DNA of 64,000 nucleotides from Posidonia oceanica (Eukaryota > Streptophyta > Magnoliopsida > Alismatales > Posidoniaceae): positions 61,420,501 through 61,484,500 of the forward strand of contig JAZBRS010000026.1 of assembly GCA_037176725.1 (NCBI GenBank), written 5' to 3'. Positions within the stretch are counted from its first letter, which is position 1; each line of letters begins with the position of its first letter. The notes beneath the pieces are model-generated. The model saw only the letters and a list, made by a program, of their open reading frames with translations. It was not told the DNA's origin and did not search any database. A program made the position numbers and the translations under genes. Positions 44,198 to 55,168 of the stretch are shown piece after piece.

Positions 44198-45159
44198 ATA
44201 GATGTCTCATCAATGCCATCATTGAGAAACGCCATTCTTACGTCCAATTGGTGTAGCTCAAGGTCAAAATGAGCTACCAATGCCATAATAATTTGAAAAG
44301 AGTCTTTTGATGATACCGGAGAGAAAGTCTCTTTATAGTCAATGCCTTCCCTTTGAGTAAATCCCTTAGCGATAAGATAAGTCTTATATCTTTCCACATT
44401 ACCTTGCAAATCTCTCTTGATTTTAAATATCCATTTGCAACCAATGCGTTTCACGCCTTCAGGCAATGGGACAAAATCGCAAACGTCATTGTCCTTTGTG
44501 GATTTAAACTCATCATTCATGGCATCTATCTACTTTTGAGACTTGGAACTATATATTGATTGCTTGATGGATATTGATTGGATCATCGTCTATCATGTTA
44601 TAATCTACTTGATGTTCCTGGAGAATATGATATAATCATCTGAAATCATACTTCTCTTTTCTCTAGTGGACCTCCTAAGTGGGATTGGTTCTTGAGAGAA
44701 TTGAGTTTGTTCTTCTTGAATGGGGAGAGGATCAACAATGTTTTGCTCCAAATTTGCCTCTTGAACAATGTCAGGAATTAATTCCTAATCATTGTCAATA
44801 GCAACTCTAGGAAAAGAAATAAATTACTCTTCAAAGACAATGTCTCTAACCTTATCTTCCCCCTCGAACTCTACTTTCTCAAGAAACATAGCATTACCCG
44901 TCTCGAAAAATGATTTAGTAGTAGGATCGAAAAACTTAAAGCCCCTAGACCTCTCAAAATATCCAACAAAGTAGCAGCTAACAGTCCTTAAGTCTAGTTT
45001 CTTTTCATTAGGCTTATAAGGCCTAACCTCACTTGGACAATCCCACACATGAAAATGCTTTATGCTGAATTTATTCCCAACTCATAATTCATATGGGGTT
45101 CTAGCAACTACTTTAGTTGGTACTGTGTTTAATAAGTAAGCTACAATCTTAAGTGTCTC
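44198..45159 (-). pseudogene. pol: Copia integrase C-terminus and N-terminal RT (degenerate)
   Basis: The frame at 44188-44520 reads GVKRIGCKWIFKIKRD, AKGFTQREGIDYKETFSPV and LDVRMAFLNDGIDE, the classic start of copia RT. To the right, 44824-45048 holds YKPNEKKLDLRTVSCYFVGY and SRGFKFFDPTTKSFFET, the C-terminal part of integrase. Just before the insertion at 45160 is YLLNTVPTKVVARTPYEL (45060-45150). Stops separate the blocks. Confidence 0.82.
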
Positions 45160-46683
45160 GTGATGTGTACGTTTTAATTAACCGTAAATGCACGACATAC
45201 AAGGTAGCACGTCGGCAAGTATGAGTGATCCCACAGAGAAAAGAGTTTCAAAAACAAAGATTAACTATTAATTATTGAAAGGGATTGGGAGAGTTGATGT
45301 TTGAAAGCTAAAACTAGAATATAAGGATGCTATCAAATTAATTAAAACCTAGGGTTTCGAATCCATTCATGTGAAGTTGAGAATGCATGATTAAATATAT
45401 CTATCTATTGTTTTAGATCTCAATATTTTATCAAATGATTATTTCCCTAACAAGCATACACTATATGCACTGCATCATAGAATATCAAGTAAGGAATAAA
45501 AATACATAGAGTCAAATACATCAAATGATATATGATAGATCTGAGATTCTATACATAACCCCCAATTCATTCTTCCTTTAGCATAGGCTAAAAAGATTAA
45601 TTTAATATTAGCCTATCAAAGTTTATCGAATGATGAGTGATTTATACAATATACATTCGGTCTACATAATCACAGCAACAGAGCACAAGAGAAAGAAAAT
45701 TATTTAATCATAACATCCCAATTCATATGAATTTCATCTCAACCCTAGATTTAGAAATTTAGCTACTCATAAAAATGATAGAAAATAAAAGCTCAAATAA
45801 AGAACATGAAATAAAAGACATAATTGAAGGAAAAATAAACTTTTATTGATAAATACTGAGATTACACTAAAGGAACACTTGAAGATCTTCCAAAATACAA
45901 GAGAAGAAAAGTTTAAGCCTAAAAGGTAGAAGATGATCTCTTAGATCTACAATATGGGTCTTTTTATAGGAAGCGTTTGTTTGCAGCTCCAGTCCACTCC
46001 AGCCGCTCCAGCTTCCACGCAGAGCAGTTTCCACACGCAAACAGCATTACTCCAGGTTGCTCCAGCCGCTTTAGCTTCCATGCATTTTATTGTAGACAAT
46101 GAAGAAATGGTGATCTTTCGGGGAGTGGAGTGCAGGGTGATCTTTCGGGGAGCAGCTACAGTACTGACTCCCAACTAGCATTCTTTTGTTGGGATCCCCA
46201 AACAAACGCAGCCTATAGACTTACACAAGCTTCCTTACGTCAAAGACAAATCCGATTTCAACATTTAAATTCTAATTTCAAATACAAGATATTTTCAACT
46301 GAAGATCGTAATGGCCGAAGACTGGGTCAAAAATATCCTCCATGGGAGCCTGGGAGGCGCTAGTTGTGCAAACAGGCGCTTGGAAGGCGTCCACATCAAC
46401 CAAGATTTTATCTGACCTGATCAATTCGTTAGCTGATATTTATCTCAGTATTGACGCATGTGGAAAATGTGAATTTGACTTCTCGATGTAGTTACACAAT
46501 TTTTCACGCAAAATTCTTTTCTTTTCTAACACATTTATTATTTTCTCCTCATTTTTCTAAATTCTTTCTAAGTCCCCAAGTTCCTGCAAAATTTACACAA
46601 AACACATCGAGTAGCATTATTTATATGCATTAATCAATAAATATGGGGAATAAAATATGTATAAATTATGAATTAATCATCTA
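45160..46683. mobile_element. Unclassified 1.5-kb insertion with a 5-bp duplication inside copia integrase
   Basis: GTCTC occurs at 45155-45159 and 46684-46688, directly at both edges, and its removal restores the copia integrase order. The left end GTGATGTGTACGTTTTAATT is followed by GCACGTCGGCAAGTATGAG and GATCCCACAG. The right end is AATTAATCATCTA. There are no coding domains, no matching pair of LTRs and no clear terminal inverted repeats. The duplication length fits an LTR-type or solo-LTR origin, but the class is open. A smaller MITE is nested in it. Confidence 0.6.
45969..46213. mobile_element. Short inverted-repeat element (MITE), 245 bp
   Basis: Left end GGAAGCGTTTGTTTG and right end CAAACAAACGCAGCC are inverted repeats with two mismatches, flanked by TATA on both sides (45965-45968 and 46214-46217). 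The interior has repeats of CCAGCCGCTxxAGCTTCCA and GTGATCTTTCGGGGAG. There is no coding capacity. Superfamily uncertain. Confidence 0.6.
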
Positions 46684-47640
46684 GTCTCAAAGAGATTCTG
46701 GTAAGGTAGAATGACTAATCATACTCCTCACCATGTTCTTAAGTGTCCTATTGCGTCTCTCGGCAACACCATTCATGATTGGAGAACCAGGCATGGTCTA
46801 TTGAAGAACAATACCACATTCTTCCAAGAACTTGGCAAACGGGCCCGGACGTTGTTCACCGGATCTATCATATCTACCGTAGTACTCATCACCACGATCA
46901 GATCTAACAACTTTAATTCTCTTATTGAGTTAATTCTCAACTTTAACTTTAAATGATTTGAACACATCCAAAGCCTGTGATTTTTCATTAATGAGATATA
47001 GGTAGCCATAACGTGAATAGTCGTCTACGAACGTAATAAAGTATTATTGACCATTCCAAGTTGTCGTAGGGAATGGTCCACAAATATCCGTATATATTAG
47101 TTCTAAGATGTCTGAATATCTATTGGCACCTAATCTCCTAACATTGGTTTGTTTTTCCTTAATACATTCAATGCAAACTTGAAAATCTGCGAAGTCAAGA
47201 GAAGGAAGAATTCCATTTAACATAAGCCTCTTTATTCGTTGTTTAGATATATGACCTAGGCACTTATGCTATAGCAAAGTGGAATTCTCATTTAATTTTC
47301 GCTTTGTACCTCTTGATGTAGAATGCAATATTTCATTATGAGAAGCTATTGTATCAAGCAAATATAGATTGTCAATATTGATCAAAGAACCAATACCAAT
47401 AAGATTATAATCTTGAAAAAGACTAAATTTTCCATTTCCTTAAGGACAAGAGAATCTAGATTTGTCCAATATAGAAATAGAAATCAAATTCCTTCTAAAT
47501 GACAGTACAAGATAAGTCTCTTTCAAATCTAAATAACAACCAGTTCTTAACAACAATCAAAAATGACCATTAGCTTCTAATTCAACTTTATTGCCGTCAC
47601 TCACAAAGATGTATCTTTCGTCATCACTTGGTGTCCGACA
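46684..47640 (-). pseudogene. pol: Copia protease/integrase region (degenerate)
   Basis: The plus strand at 46720-46790, read in reverse, gives an integrase core stretch including NGVAERRNRTLKNMV-type sequence. The minus frame 46773-47009 continues with SWKNVVLFFN and SRRELKLLD-like residues. Further right (47010-47640) short stretches of integrase zinc-binding and protease-spacer sequence are visible in changing frames. Many stops are present. Confidence 0.65.
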
Positions 47641-47690
47641 ACTTAGGCAACCCTGCATAGACACACTTATGTGAGTAGTAGCACTGGAAT

Positions 47691-48320
47691 TTATCCACAC
47701 CAAGTGTGTCTAGGTACAAAAGCTATATTAACCTCTGAATAAATTAAAGCAAAAGATGTACCTTTCTTGGTACAGTCAATCCTCTTGTGCCTACCCTTGC
47801 CGTAAAAGTAGTAGGCAGACTCAATCACCTTCTGTTGCTTCTTGAGTGAAGCACCTGCAGCTTCATTGGGCGTTAGCTTTCTTTTGCCTTTGTCTTTACA
47901 AGTAGATGCCAAGTGAGCACTCTCTGTCTTGTCTTGCTTCAGTCTCTCTTCTTCTTGCACACAATGCGAAATGAGCTCATTAAGAGTCCATTTCTCATTA
48001 TGGTAGTTGTAACTGGCCTTCAATTTACTGAATTGTGTAGGAAAAGAGATCAAAACCAAGTGCACGAGTAAGTCTTCCGACAACTCTATCTTAAGTGCCT
48101 TGAGTTTTGAAGCAATACGAAACATTTCTAAAATGTACTCCTTTATGTTTCTCTTAGCCTTGCACCTCATAAAAATCAAATTTGCCAAAAACATACTAGT
48201 TTTTGCCTTTTCATTATTGGCAAATTGTTTCTCAAGGTCATTGAGAAATTCTCTGGCATTTGTTTCTTCGGACATTGTGCCCCTGAAGGTTTCTGGAATA
48301 GTGCACCTCATCATCATCAA
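47691..48320 (-). pseudogene. gag: Copia gag with degenerate zinc knuckle
   Basis: A 209-codon minus frame. It contains ETNAREFLNDLEKQF, MRCKAKRNIKEYILEM and KALKIELSEDLLVHLVLISF, then WTLNELISHCVQEEERLKQD, all typical of plant copia gag (UBN2-type). The zinc knuckle YYFYGKGRHKRIDC keeps the last His and Cys but has Tyr at the first two Cys positions, so it should not bind zinc. The frame runs on into the protease start (HTWCG near 47700). The ORF is the best-preserved part of the element. Confidence 0.85.
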
Positions 48321-48798
48321 ACTTAGCTAATTGGAATGCTCCCACTTTTCATAAGCTTTCTTGTCCTTAGCATAACTGTCAGAGTCAAAAGAAGGGGGTT
48401 GTTTAGTCCTTAAAACTAAGTTTAGATCCATGCACCCAAGAATAATCATAACATTCACTTTTCAGTATTTGAAATTTGCACCATTAAGCATGGAAATTGA
48501 ATTAATGTTGGCAGTTATTGAAGCAGATGAATTAATTGAATCAATTATTAAATAAATGAGAACCAAAAGAGTAGTTAGTCCAATGACGACCATATTAATC
48601 TTTAACTATAAACAAACAAACAAATTTATGGTGGGGCCCATCTCAAGATACCTAGTACAACATTGACATTTAGCCTTTGGGAAGAAATGTCAACTTACAA
48701 GTAGTACTATTCATGTAGTGATCAAATACTGACAAATAGGCCTGTCAAGTAACAAACCTTCCTTTGAACTGACTTGTTGCCCACATGGAATAACCGTA
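48321..48798 (-). mobile_element. Copia 5' leader, part adjacent to gag
   Basis: Upstream of gag on the minus strand, no other gene. It includes the likely gag start region (frame broken) and ends at CCGTA where the Tat-type LTR is inserted. The leader continues at about 51229. Confidence 0.55.
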
Positions 48799-51228
48799 TG
48801 TAGACACCCCGATTTGAAGCCACTTGTCGGCGGACTCCTTCGGAAGAGCTTGCTCTAGTTGCGACGTGGCGGATCCTACCACCTTCTTCCCAAACCTAAC
48901 CCAACACCATAAACCCACTCCAAACCTTTAACCTATCCAGAACCACAAGTCCAAAGGCCATTGATGGCCCAAACAACCAAGGAAACAGACCCAAGATCTA
49001 GCCAGCATACTCTGACATAGTTTAGGCGCGACTTGCCAACAGTACCTACAAGCGTAACTCACCAGCGCGACTACCTAGCACGACAAGATGGCAAAGTGTC
49101 CTGTGTCAGATTAATTTCAACAGAGGATTAAGTGGTCCATTCACTTTTGGACCATTCATTCCTTGCTTCCTATTGGCTCGCATGGATCTGAGCGTGAAGC
49201 CCTGGTGTCCCTGGTCTATCATACCCCCCATTCCAAATCAAATCCCAATCAAATCCACTTCACTTTCATCCATACCGCCCATTGAAAATCTGTTTTGAAC
49301 CTATGACATCCATGTAACCGCCCATGTTACAAAACAGTGGCCACCCCCGATGTCTAAGCCTCTAGGCCATTTCTCACACTCACGGCAACTGCCCCCTCAG
49401 CCCAGCACTGTTGAGCACCCACGGCCAAGCCTCCACTGCCGAGCACCCACGACCACTGCATAACACACACACTGTGAACCCGGCACAGCCTTCACCTCCT
49501 CCACTCGAGCCTTCCTTGAGCCAGTGAGAGTGAGCATCGCATGATTAGCACATCCAGCACCAGTAACCGCATTGCCTCTGCCACCGTCGCACCATAGCGT
49601 CGACGACCCGGAGAACGTCCATCGCAAGCCACCGAATCAAGAGAGACAAGCACGCGACAACAGATAGATCTCCATCCCCTGAGCGTAGTTACCTTCTCCT
49701 TTAGCTCTGTAGAGTTTTATCAACGTGAATTCGCCTTTGTTTTGCCGAGTTTTCCTCTCTGGTTTGCATTTCTAGTTTCCGGTGGTGGGTTCACCGACTG
49801 TGTGAGGCCGTTGGCCATTGAGCACGACCAGGGACCCATCTCCTCGCTTGCATTGTACTCCCTGCTCTCCGATGCTCCAGATGCATCGACGACATCGAAA
49901 CAACCGTGCATAGGCCGGTTGTTCACCGACCGTCGATAAACACACCCATCGTAGTGAGCTTCGTCAGTGGGAGGCGGTGAGCACCTGACTTTGTTTTTCT
50001 CATCTTGCATTGCATCATCTTCATCTTCTCTACCTCCCTCACCTCTGTCGTAAGCCACAGCCGAGCTCCGTGGGTTCCCGACCTCCTCCATGGCTGACAA
50101 ACCCAACGGTTTCTGGCACTGTGCAATGGAGACCGGGGGGGGGGGGTGAGATCCACGCATCCACATTTTGGTTTTTTTGCTTTGGATTGTTCCCTGATAT
50201 GCCCTCTTACTTAGCCGATCTATGTGTGTATGGTTTCAATCATTTTCGATTCGGAATTGAGCAAGGAAGCTCACTGTCTGGAACTGTTGTGCTTGGACCG
50301 TGAGTTCTTGCCGCAGGTAACTACCGCAGGCCTCTGCCGTGGGTTACTGGCGCGGCTTACTGGCGCGGTCTACCAGATCCAGATCCGACAATAGAGCAGA
50401 GCACGTTTTGTTTGGCCTTCTTCTAGCTTCTTTTCATCTGATCTTGTTAATGCACATCTAGATTTCATTCCTTTGCATGACTTTGCCAGCATCGCATGGT
50501 TTTGCGAAGGTTTTGATTTTCACTTGCATCCATTAGAGCAGTGATGCTTACTATCTAGAGTTCTAAGAACTAAGGCGCAATGAACCAGCGGACATCCCTA
50601 GTAGATCGTACCAATGCAATTTCTAGGCGCGAGTGCCCTAGTTTAGAATACTAGCAACGCGGCTGAGCATTTAGATTGCATATTTACCACATGATTCTGA
50701 TTTATTGCATTCAGATTTGTTCTCTCTTCATGATTCCTACATACATCATGACATTTAGGCATACATTAAAAGCATGCATTCATATTTGCAAGGCATATCA
50801 TTATTGTCCAAGGGCTTACATAATTGGCATTCATTGCCTACATTAGCCACACATGCGAGCGAATAAGCCTAGAAAGACCGACTCATCAGGCGCATGGGGG
50901 TGCCTAACACCTTCCTCATGCATAACAAGAGTTCTTACCCTTTCTTTGGACCGCGATGACCATTGTGTCTCGTCCATTGGCACGGATCATTTTATTTTCA
51001 ACATTGCATGCATATCATGTTTTGCATTCGATTTTCCTCGTCTTTCTGATAAATAGACTAGGTGACGATTCCATTGTCTTATCCTTTTTTGCTTTCCGCA
51101 TTCGGTGTTTTCGAGTCGAGTTCTCCTCAGATTCACGACTCTGCCGTGACCCTATTGGATTCATGCGTGTGGCTCTCTCTGGTCGCGCATGCCGACCCCC
51201 GTCACCAGCATGGTCACATTGTATAATT
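48799..51228 (+). mobile_element. Tat-type LTR (copy D), about 2.4 kb, inside the copia leader
   Basis: Begins TGTAGACACCCCGATTTGAAG. It ends with the same block as copies A-C: GATGCTTACTATCTAGAGTTC (50540), AGAAAGACCGACTC (50870), GTGCCTAACACCTTCC (50900), GGACCGCGATGACCATTG (50950), and GGTGACGATTCC (51061). It is much shorter than A-C and its middle differs, so it is a separate subfamily. The right edge is placed where copia leader-like sequence resumes and is uncertain by about 30 bp. ORFs such as 49720-50166 have no domain. Confidence 0.65.
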
Positions 51229-51469
51229 GTCATGTACTTATCACCACAGGTGTGTGTGGTATTCGACCAAATAGTAACCTTCCTTTGGATAGATTACTAT
51301 CCGCATGAATATTAAACACACAATCATCTTAATATTTCAAATAAATCAATTTATACAAGAAAGGCTACTTTGGTAACATTTTGCTTCAATTAATCTATTT
51401 TAGAAATATCAGAAATCCAAAAGGAATAAACACCAAAAGATGAATTATTATTATTGGCAAAACTATGCA

Positions 51470-51770
51470 CTGGTAGATGTCCGTGCAGATGTCTACAAAT
51501 ACCCTGAAATGCACAAGAATTTGCCCTAGCGGACGTTTGCAAAGTTCCTAAAGTGGTTATTTCCCTTTCTGAAGTGCATAGGGAACTAGCAGGCGTCTGC
51601 AGCGAACGTCCGTTATTTCCTTGATCTACACAGGGGTCTAGCCGACGTCTGCAGTGGACATTTGTTTAATCCTTGATCCAAAACAGGAATCCAGCGGACG
51701 TCCGCTGAAAATCTGCTGGGTTTAGCGATCGGAGTGGACGTCCGCTACAGTAACTGCTGCCAAATAACCC
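51470..51770 (-). repeat. Palindromic repeat cluster (GCGGACGTCCGC type) in the copia leader
   Basis: About five units of 50-60 bp carry variants of AGCGGACGTCCGCT (51691-51704, 51733-51746 and degenerate forms such as GCCGACGTCTGCAGTGGACA and GCAGGCGTCTGCAGCGAACG). GATCxACACAGG/GATCCAAAACAGG and AAGTGCATAGGG-like spacers separate them. Confidence 0.65.
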
Positions 51771-51859
51771 CTAATTTTTTATATGAAAACCAAAGAAAAC
51801 TTGATTTTAACAATAATCATACATGATTCAAGATTCCTTGATGATTTAATCATGATTTT

Positions 51860-51871
51860 GCTCTAATAACA
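51860..51871 (-). other. Copia primer binding site (degenerate)
   Basis: The minus strand reads TGTTATTAGAGC, three changes or fewer from TGGTATCAGAGC (initiator tRNA-Met). It begins two bases inside the LTR edge at 51874. Confidence 0.7.
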
Positions 51872-51873
51872 TT

Positions 51874-52392
51874 TGTTAAAAATTAATATATCACATAGAT
51901 TTGATATACTTCAAGATTAGGGAAGAACACAAAAAGGGAAAACTATATGTTCTTTCCACACGGGATTTTAACATGATAAATCAACAATAATTGAACATAA
52001 TCAGAAATGTATCTGAATTCATGATGAAAATTGGAGTGATCACCCTTTATCATATGCACGAGATTCGGTCTTCCAAACCATCAAACTTCTCTTTTCTTTT
52101 CTTTCTCAAGATAGGGGTGAGAGAGAAGGAAAGTCAAAAGTCTGGGGTTTCAGGACATGACCCCTTATTTATAGAAGTCTATAAGTTTACATATTTCTAA
52201 TTTAACCCATCAACAAAGAGAAATATATCAAAATGGTCTCTACACATTAAATCCACATCACTTAAGATGTCAATAGGCTCAAGTGCTCAACCCAAAACCA
52301 AATAAATCACTTTTAATAAGTCTAATCACAAAATATCTTATAATACTTTAATTGATTTTATATTGACTCATATTTAATTAGATTTTAACCCA
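51874..52392 (-). repeat. Copia 5' LTR, 519 bp
   Basis: Edges TGTTAAAAATTAATATATC and GATTTTAACCCA match the LTR at 38296-38807, with AACATGATAAATCAACAA and CTTATTTATAGAAGTCTATAA in the same places. Numerous substitutions between the two indicate an old insertion. Confidence 0.88.
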
Positions 52393-52560
52393 ACACTATA
52401 CTTATACATAGGAGAGTTATCAGTTGTTGATGGTCCAGTGCTGCTGAACCATCCTTGTTTCACTACCCAATCACCAATGTTCCACAAAGGTAGTCTTGTT
52501 AGAACTTTTTTATATGATACCCATTGATTTTTCTTTTTGGAGCTAATTCTATTCAACATG
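52393..52560 (-). pseudogene. Exon-like open frame cut off by the copia LTR
   Basis: A minus frame from 52559 contains LTRLPLWNIGDWVVKQGW followed by FSSTGPSTTDNSPMYKYS, then runs into the LTR. The residue mix (W, G, P, D, Y without low complexity) looks like real protein, but no family was recognised. No matching continuation was found on the other side of the copia element at 38295. Confidence 0.3.
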
Positions 52561-53450
52561 GGGAAGAAAAAGACCTAAGTTAAGTTTACATTTGGATTTT
52601 ATTAAATGAGGCCTAGTCTCAAATTGAAGTATGAATTCAACGTTTTAAACAAAAAACCTTTCCAAGAATTGAGCGCATACTTAACATTTTTGCCCAATCA
52701 AACTTATTATATAGTATTAGCTTAAGTTGTCTTCAAGTAAATTTATTTTCCATATAATTAACACTAATCAATTTTTACATGGACTAGGATTTAGGATACA
52801 TACAAGAAAATATGGCAATACACTCAAAAAATGTTTATATTGAAATTAAAGGTTTTATTTTTTTTGTGAAATTCAAAAGTTAGATTAAAATTTGAAATTT
52901 CTTTGTAAAATTAACATTAAGCCAGTATAGTGTAATTTGAAATTTGAAATTTTAAAATTAGTGATTAATGAATGGTGATCATGATGTTAAATTGACAAAA
53001 TTTAAATTCTAAATTCTAAATACATTTTCTTAAAGTTAAATTAAAAAAGTTAATTTTATTCATGAAAATAACTAAAATGAGGTAATTTAGAAAAAATTTA
53101 TTTACAAAATTTAAAATTTTTATTTTGTGTACTGCTAATGAGATATTTTTTAGAAAATGAGAAAAAAATAGTAAAGATGAGATTTTTTATGTATGCTAAG
53201 GTTTTTTGGGAGGATTATTTATTCATAAGTTTAAAATGAGTTGGAGAATAAACTTTAAGAATCAATCATGTTTTTGAAGAAAATAGATATATAGATTTAA
53301 ATTATAATTATTGAGAGTGATGATAAATAAGCCTGTTTTATTATTTATAAAATAAAAAAGTCTACAGAATTCTCGAATAATTTTTATTTATGTGGCAAAC
53401 TGTGGTTATTCAGATGTTATACATATGATGATATGACATATCGTGATTAA
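52561..53450. other. AT-rich intergenic sequence
   Basis: Very AT-rich, with many A and T runs. No ORF, repeat edge or RNA gene could be supported. Confidence 0.5.
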
Positions 53451-53453
53451 CTG

Positions 53454-53489
53454 TATATATAAAATCTTGGGATTACAGTATATATAAAA
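53454..53489 (+). promoter_or_regulatory. Twin TATA boxes upstream of a small ORF
   Basis: TATATATAAAAT appears at 53454-53465 and again at 53479-53490, as CTGTATATATAAAAT and CAGTATATATAAAAT separated by 11 bases, apparently from a local duplication. They lie about 100-130 bp upstream of the ATG at 53586, a plausible promoter spacing. Confidence 0.35.
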
Positions 53490-53585
53490 TAAAGGCTTGG
53501 CTTTAGGGTTAGGTTCATCCTAGCATCATCGCTCGAAAGTGAACATACAGAAGAAGAAGGTGAAGAAAATCTAAAACGTAGAGCG

Positions 53586-53828
53586 ATGACAGATTCCAAC
53601 GAGAACACTAAGCAGGAGCAGGAGCAGTCTAGTGGGGCATCGAATCGTCGACCGGTGGCACATATCATCTTTCGCATGACAGAGGATGATCCTGATGACT
53701 CCAACACATGGCGCACGGAAAGAATCGATCCGATGCCATGGCCGGGGCCACGAAACCTTGTCGATGATAAAAAGAGGGAAGCAATCCGCCATGGGGGTAC
53801 TGACAACCCAACCCCCAGCCGTGACTGA
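53586..53828 (+). CDS. Small hypothetical protein, 80 aa
   Basis: An intact frame from ATG to TGA with a hydrophilic, acidic and Pro-rich product that looks unlike the surrounding AT-rich DNA. Residues 1-20 are Asn/Glu/Gln/Ser-rich, followed by RRPVAHIIFRMTEDDPDDSN and IDPMPWPGPRNLVDDKKREA. No signal peptide, membrane segment or known domain is visible. Two TATA-like boxes lie about 100-130 bp upstream. The region just to its right belongs to the duplicated flank of the UCH-like gene. It may be a short gene, a surviving exon of a larger one, or chance. A 142-codon minus frame overlaps it but has a Ser/Arg-rich shadow composition. Confidence 0.35.
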   Translation: MTDSNENTKQEQEQSSGASNRRPVAHIIFRMTEDDPDDSNTWRTERIDPMPWPGPRNLVDDKKREAIRHGGTDNPTPSRD

Positions 53829-54199
53829 TAACTACTTATCTTTCTTGATCTTCTCTTTCCTTCCGAACTTGCCAATTGTTACTATGCTTTTATTTCATCG
53901 GTAGTCGAGCACTTGATGATGGTACCAATTAATGAATTTATCTAACTATTCCGTTCTATTCAAATTTATGTCATGTTTGTACTCAGCTAGCGCGTGCCAT
54001 GGAAATACATATCGATCACAATGAATCCAGTTTTGATGTAGATATTATTCTCAGGACTATGTGAGCGTGTTTTGTCCCATGAAACAGTCATAATCCAACA
54101 ATAATTATCGTGGTTACGACGTTATGATGGTGGCATGGTGTCAACTATGCCCTCGTGGTTACGACGTTACCGAGAGTGTAGGCCGTCATTGACTTGTTT

Positions 54200-55168
54200 A
54201 CATGCCATGCCATGACGACGACTCCTCCTCCGGCGGCGAGAGCAACTGGAGACCATGGAGTGGAGAGGGCGGACTCGTCATGGCCAAGCATGGATTTTGG
54301 GGAAAGTTGTTGTCGAGTTTGTCAATCGAGTGGAGTTATGGTAGAGGATCAAAAGTTGGGATTCTAGGTTCTGTAAAACCCGAAAACTCTAGTTTTTTCT
54401 CAGGAAAACAGAAAATTAATTTGTTAGAAACGGAATGACTGAATGTGGAAGACTTAGGTGATAGCATATGTTGTAAATAATAATGACATAAATTTTGTCA
54501 AACGACAAAACTTTGTGACACTAATTCGTTGGATTTTGTATTCACAAGCATCATAGCTGAATTCACACCAAATACTTTTGTAGAAACCCTTTGTAAAATC
54601 TGTACTTTTCTTAATTTTTGTTGATTCTAAATGTTCTCCTGTTCATTTTTCGTGCTCAGACTTCCAGTACTAAGCTCTTGGCATTCAATCATGCTCTTCA
54701 CATGTCATGTTGCTGTCATTGAGAATGGTCAAATTTTGGGTTTCTCAGAACTCCAATTTTAGCCCTTCACATTCAATAAAAAACAAAACAATTTTTATCT
54801 CGAGGATAATGCCTTTCGGGTTTGCAAAGCACTAACGAACACTCAACGTCAGGGCCTTGCATGATCGGTAGAGAATTATCTATATTCCGTCAATAGTAGG
54901 TGATTAAAAGGCAAACTTGCGAGTTGCGATATGAAAACAATTACTTAGTATCATCAACTCTTGAAATACCCGACTGCCTACAAGAAGCTCCAAGCCTCCA
55001 AAGAGAGCACTGGCAACAAAGATTAATTACCTTTGCAGTCTTAAGCTTCGGTAGTATTTATCATGCGTTCGTGCTATTTGTATGCACACAAAAGCCACAT
55101 TTTTCTGTATGGTGATTTCAACAATTAAGACCAGCACCATACGCTGTAATGCAGTGGCATCGAGAATG
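54200..55168. repeat. Duplicated block, copy B (downstream flank of the UCH-like relic)
   Basis: Corresponds in order and orientation to 23440-24751 and 31136-31453 without the insertions found there. Landmarks are GTCGAGTTTGTCAATCGAG, GTCAAACGACAAAACTTTG, AGGGCCTTGCATGATCGGTAG, GTAGGTGATTAAA and CTACAAGAAGCTCCAAGC, then TAGTATTTATCATGCGTTCG next to the relic's stop codon. A 78-codon plus frame at 54202-54438 is not preserved in copy A and is not called. Confidence 0.65.

Larger units (their letters stand above)
38296..52392 (-). mobile_element. Old Ty1-copia element with both LTRs, interrupted by three later insertions
   Basis: The two LTRs (38296-38807 and 51874-52392) match along their full length, with many substitutions. 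The minus orientation is fixed by the PBS at 51860-51871, the purine tract at 38808-38820 and the order gag, protease, integrase, RT, RNase H running leftwards, which is the copia order. Insertions at 40377-44192, 45160-46683 and 48799 to about 51228 split it. Numerous stops and frameshifts make it inactive. No matching duplication was found at its outer edges (CCAGA versus ACACT). Confidence 0.88.

Noticed and set aside
49720..50166. 148-codon minus-strand ORF in LTR copy D
   Set aside because: No domain, inside an LTR, and overlapping frames on both strands are equally open.
38291..52397. Target-site duplication for the whole copia element
   Set aside because: The flanking five bases (CCAGA and ACACT) do not match, so none is claimed.
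53447..53875. 142-codon minus-strand ORF
   Set aside because: Ser/Arg-rich, antisense to a more protein-like plus-strand frame, without promoter context or domain.
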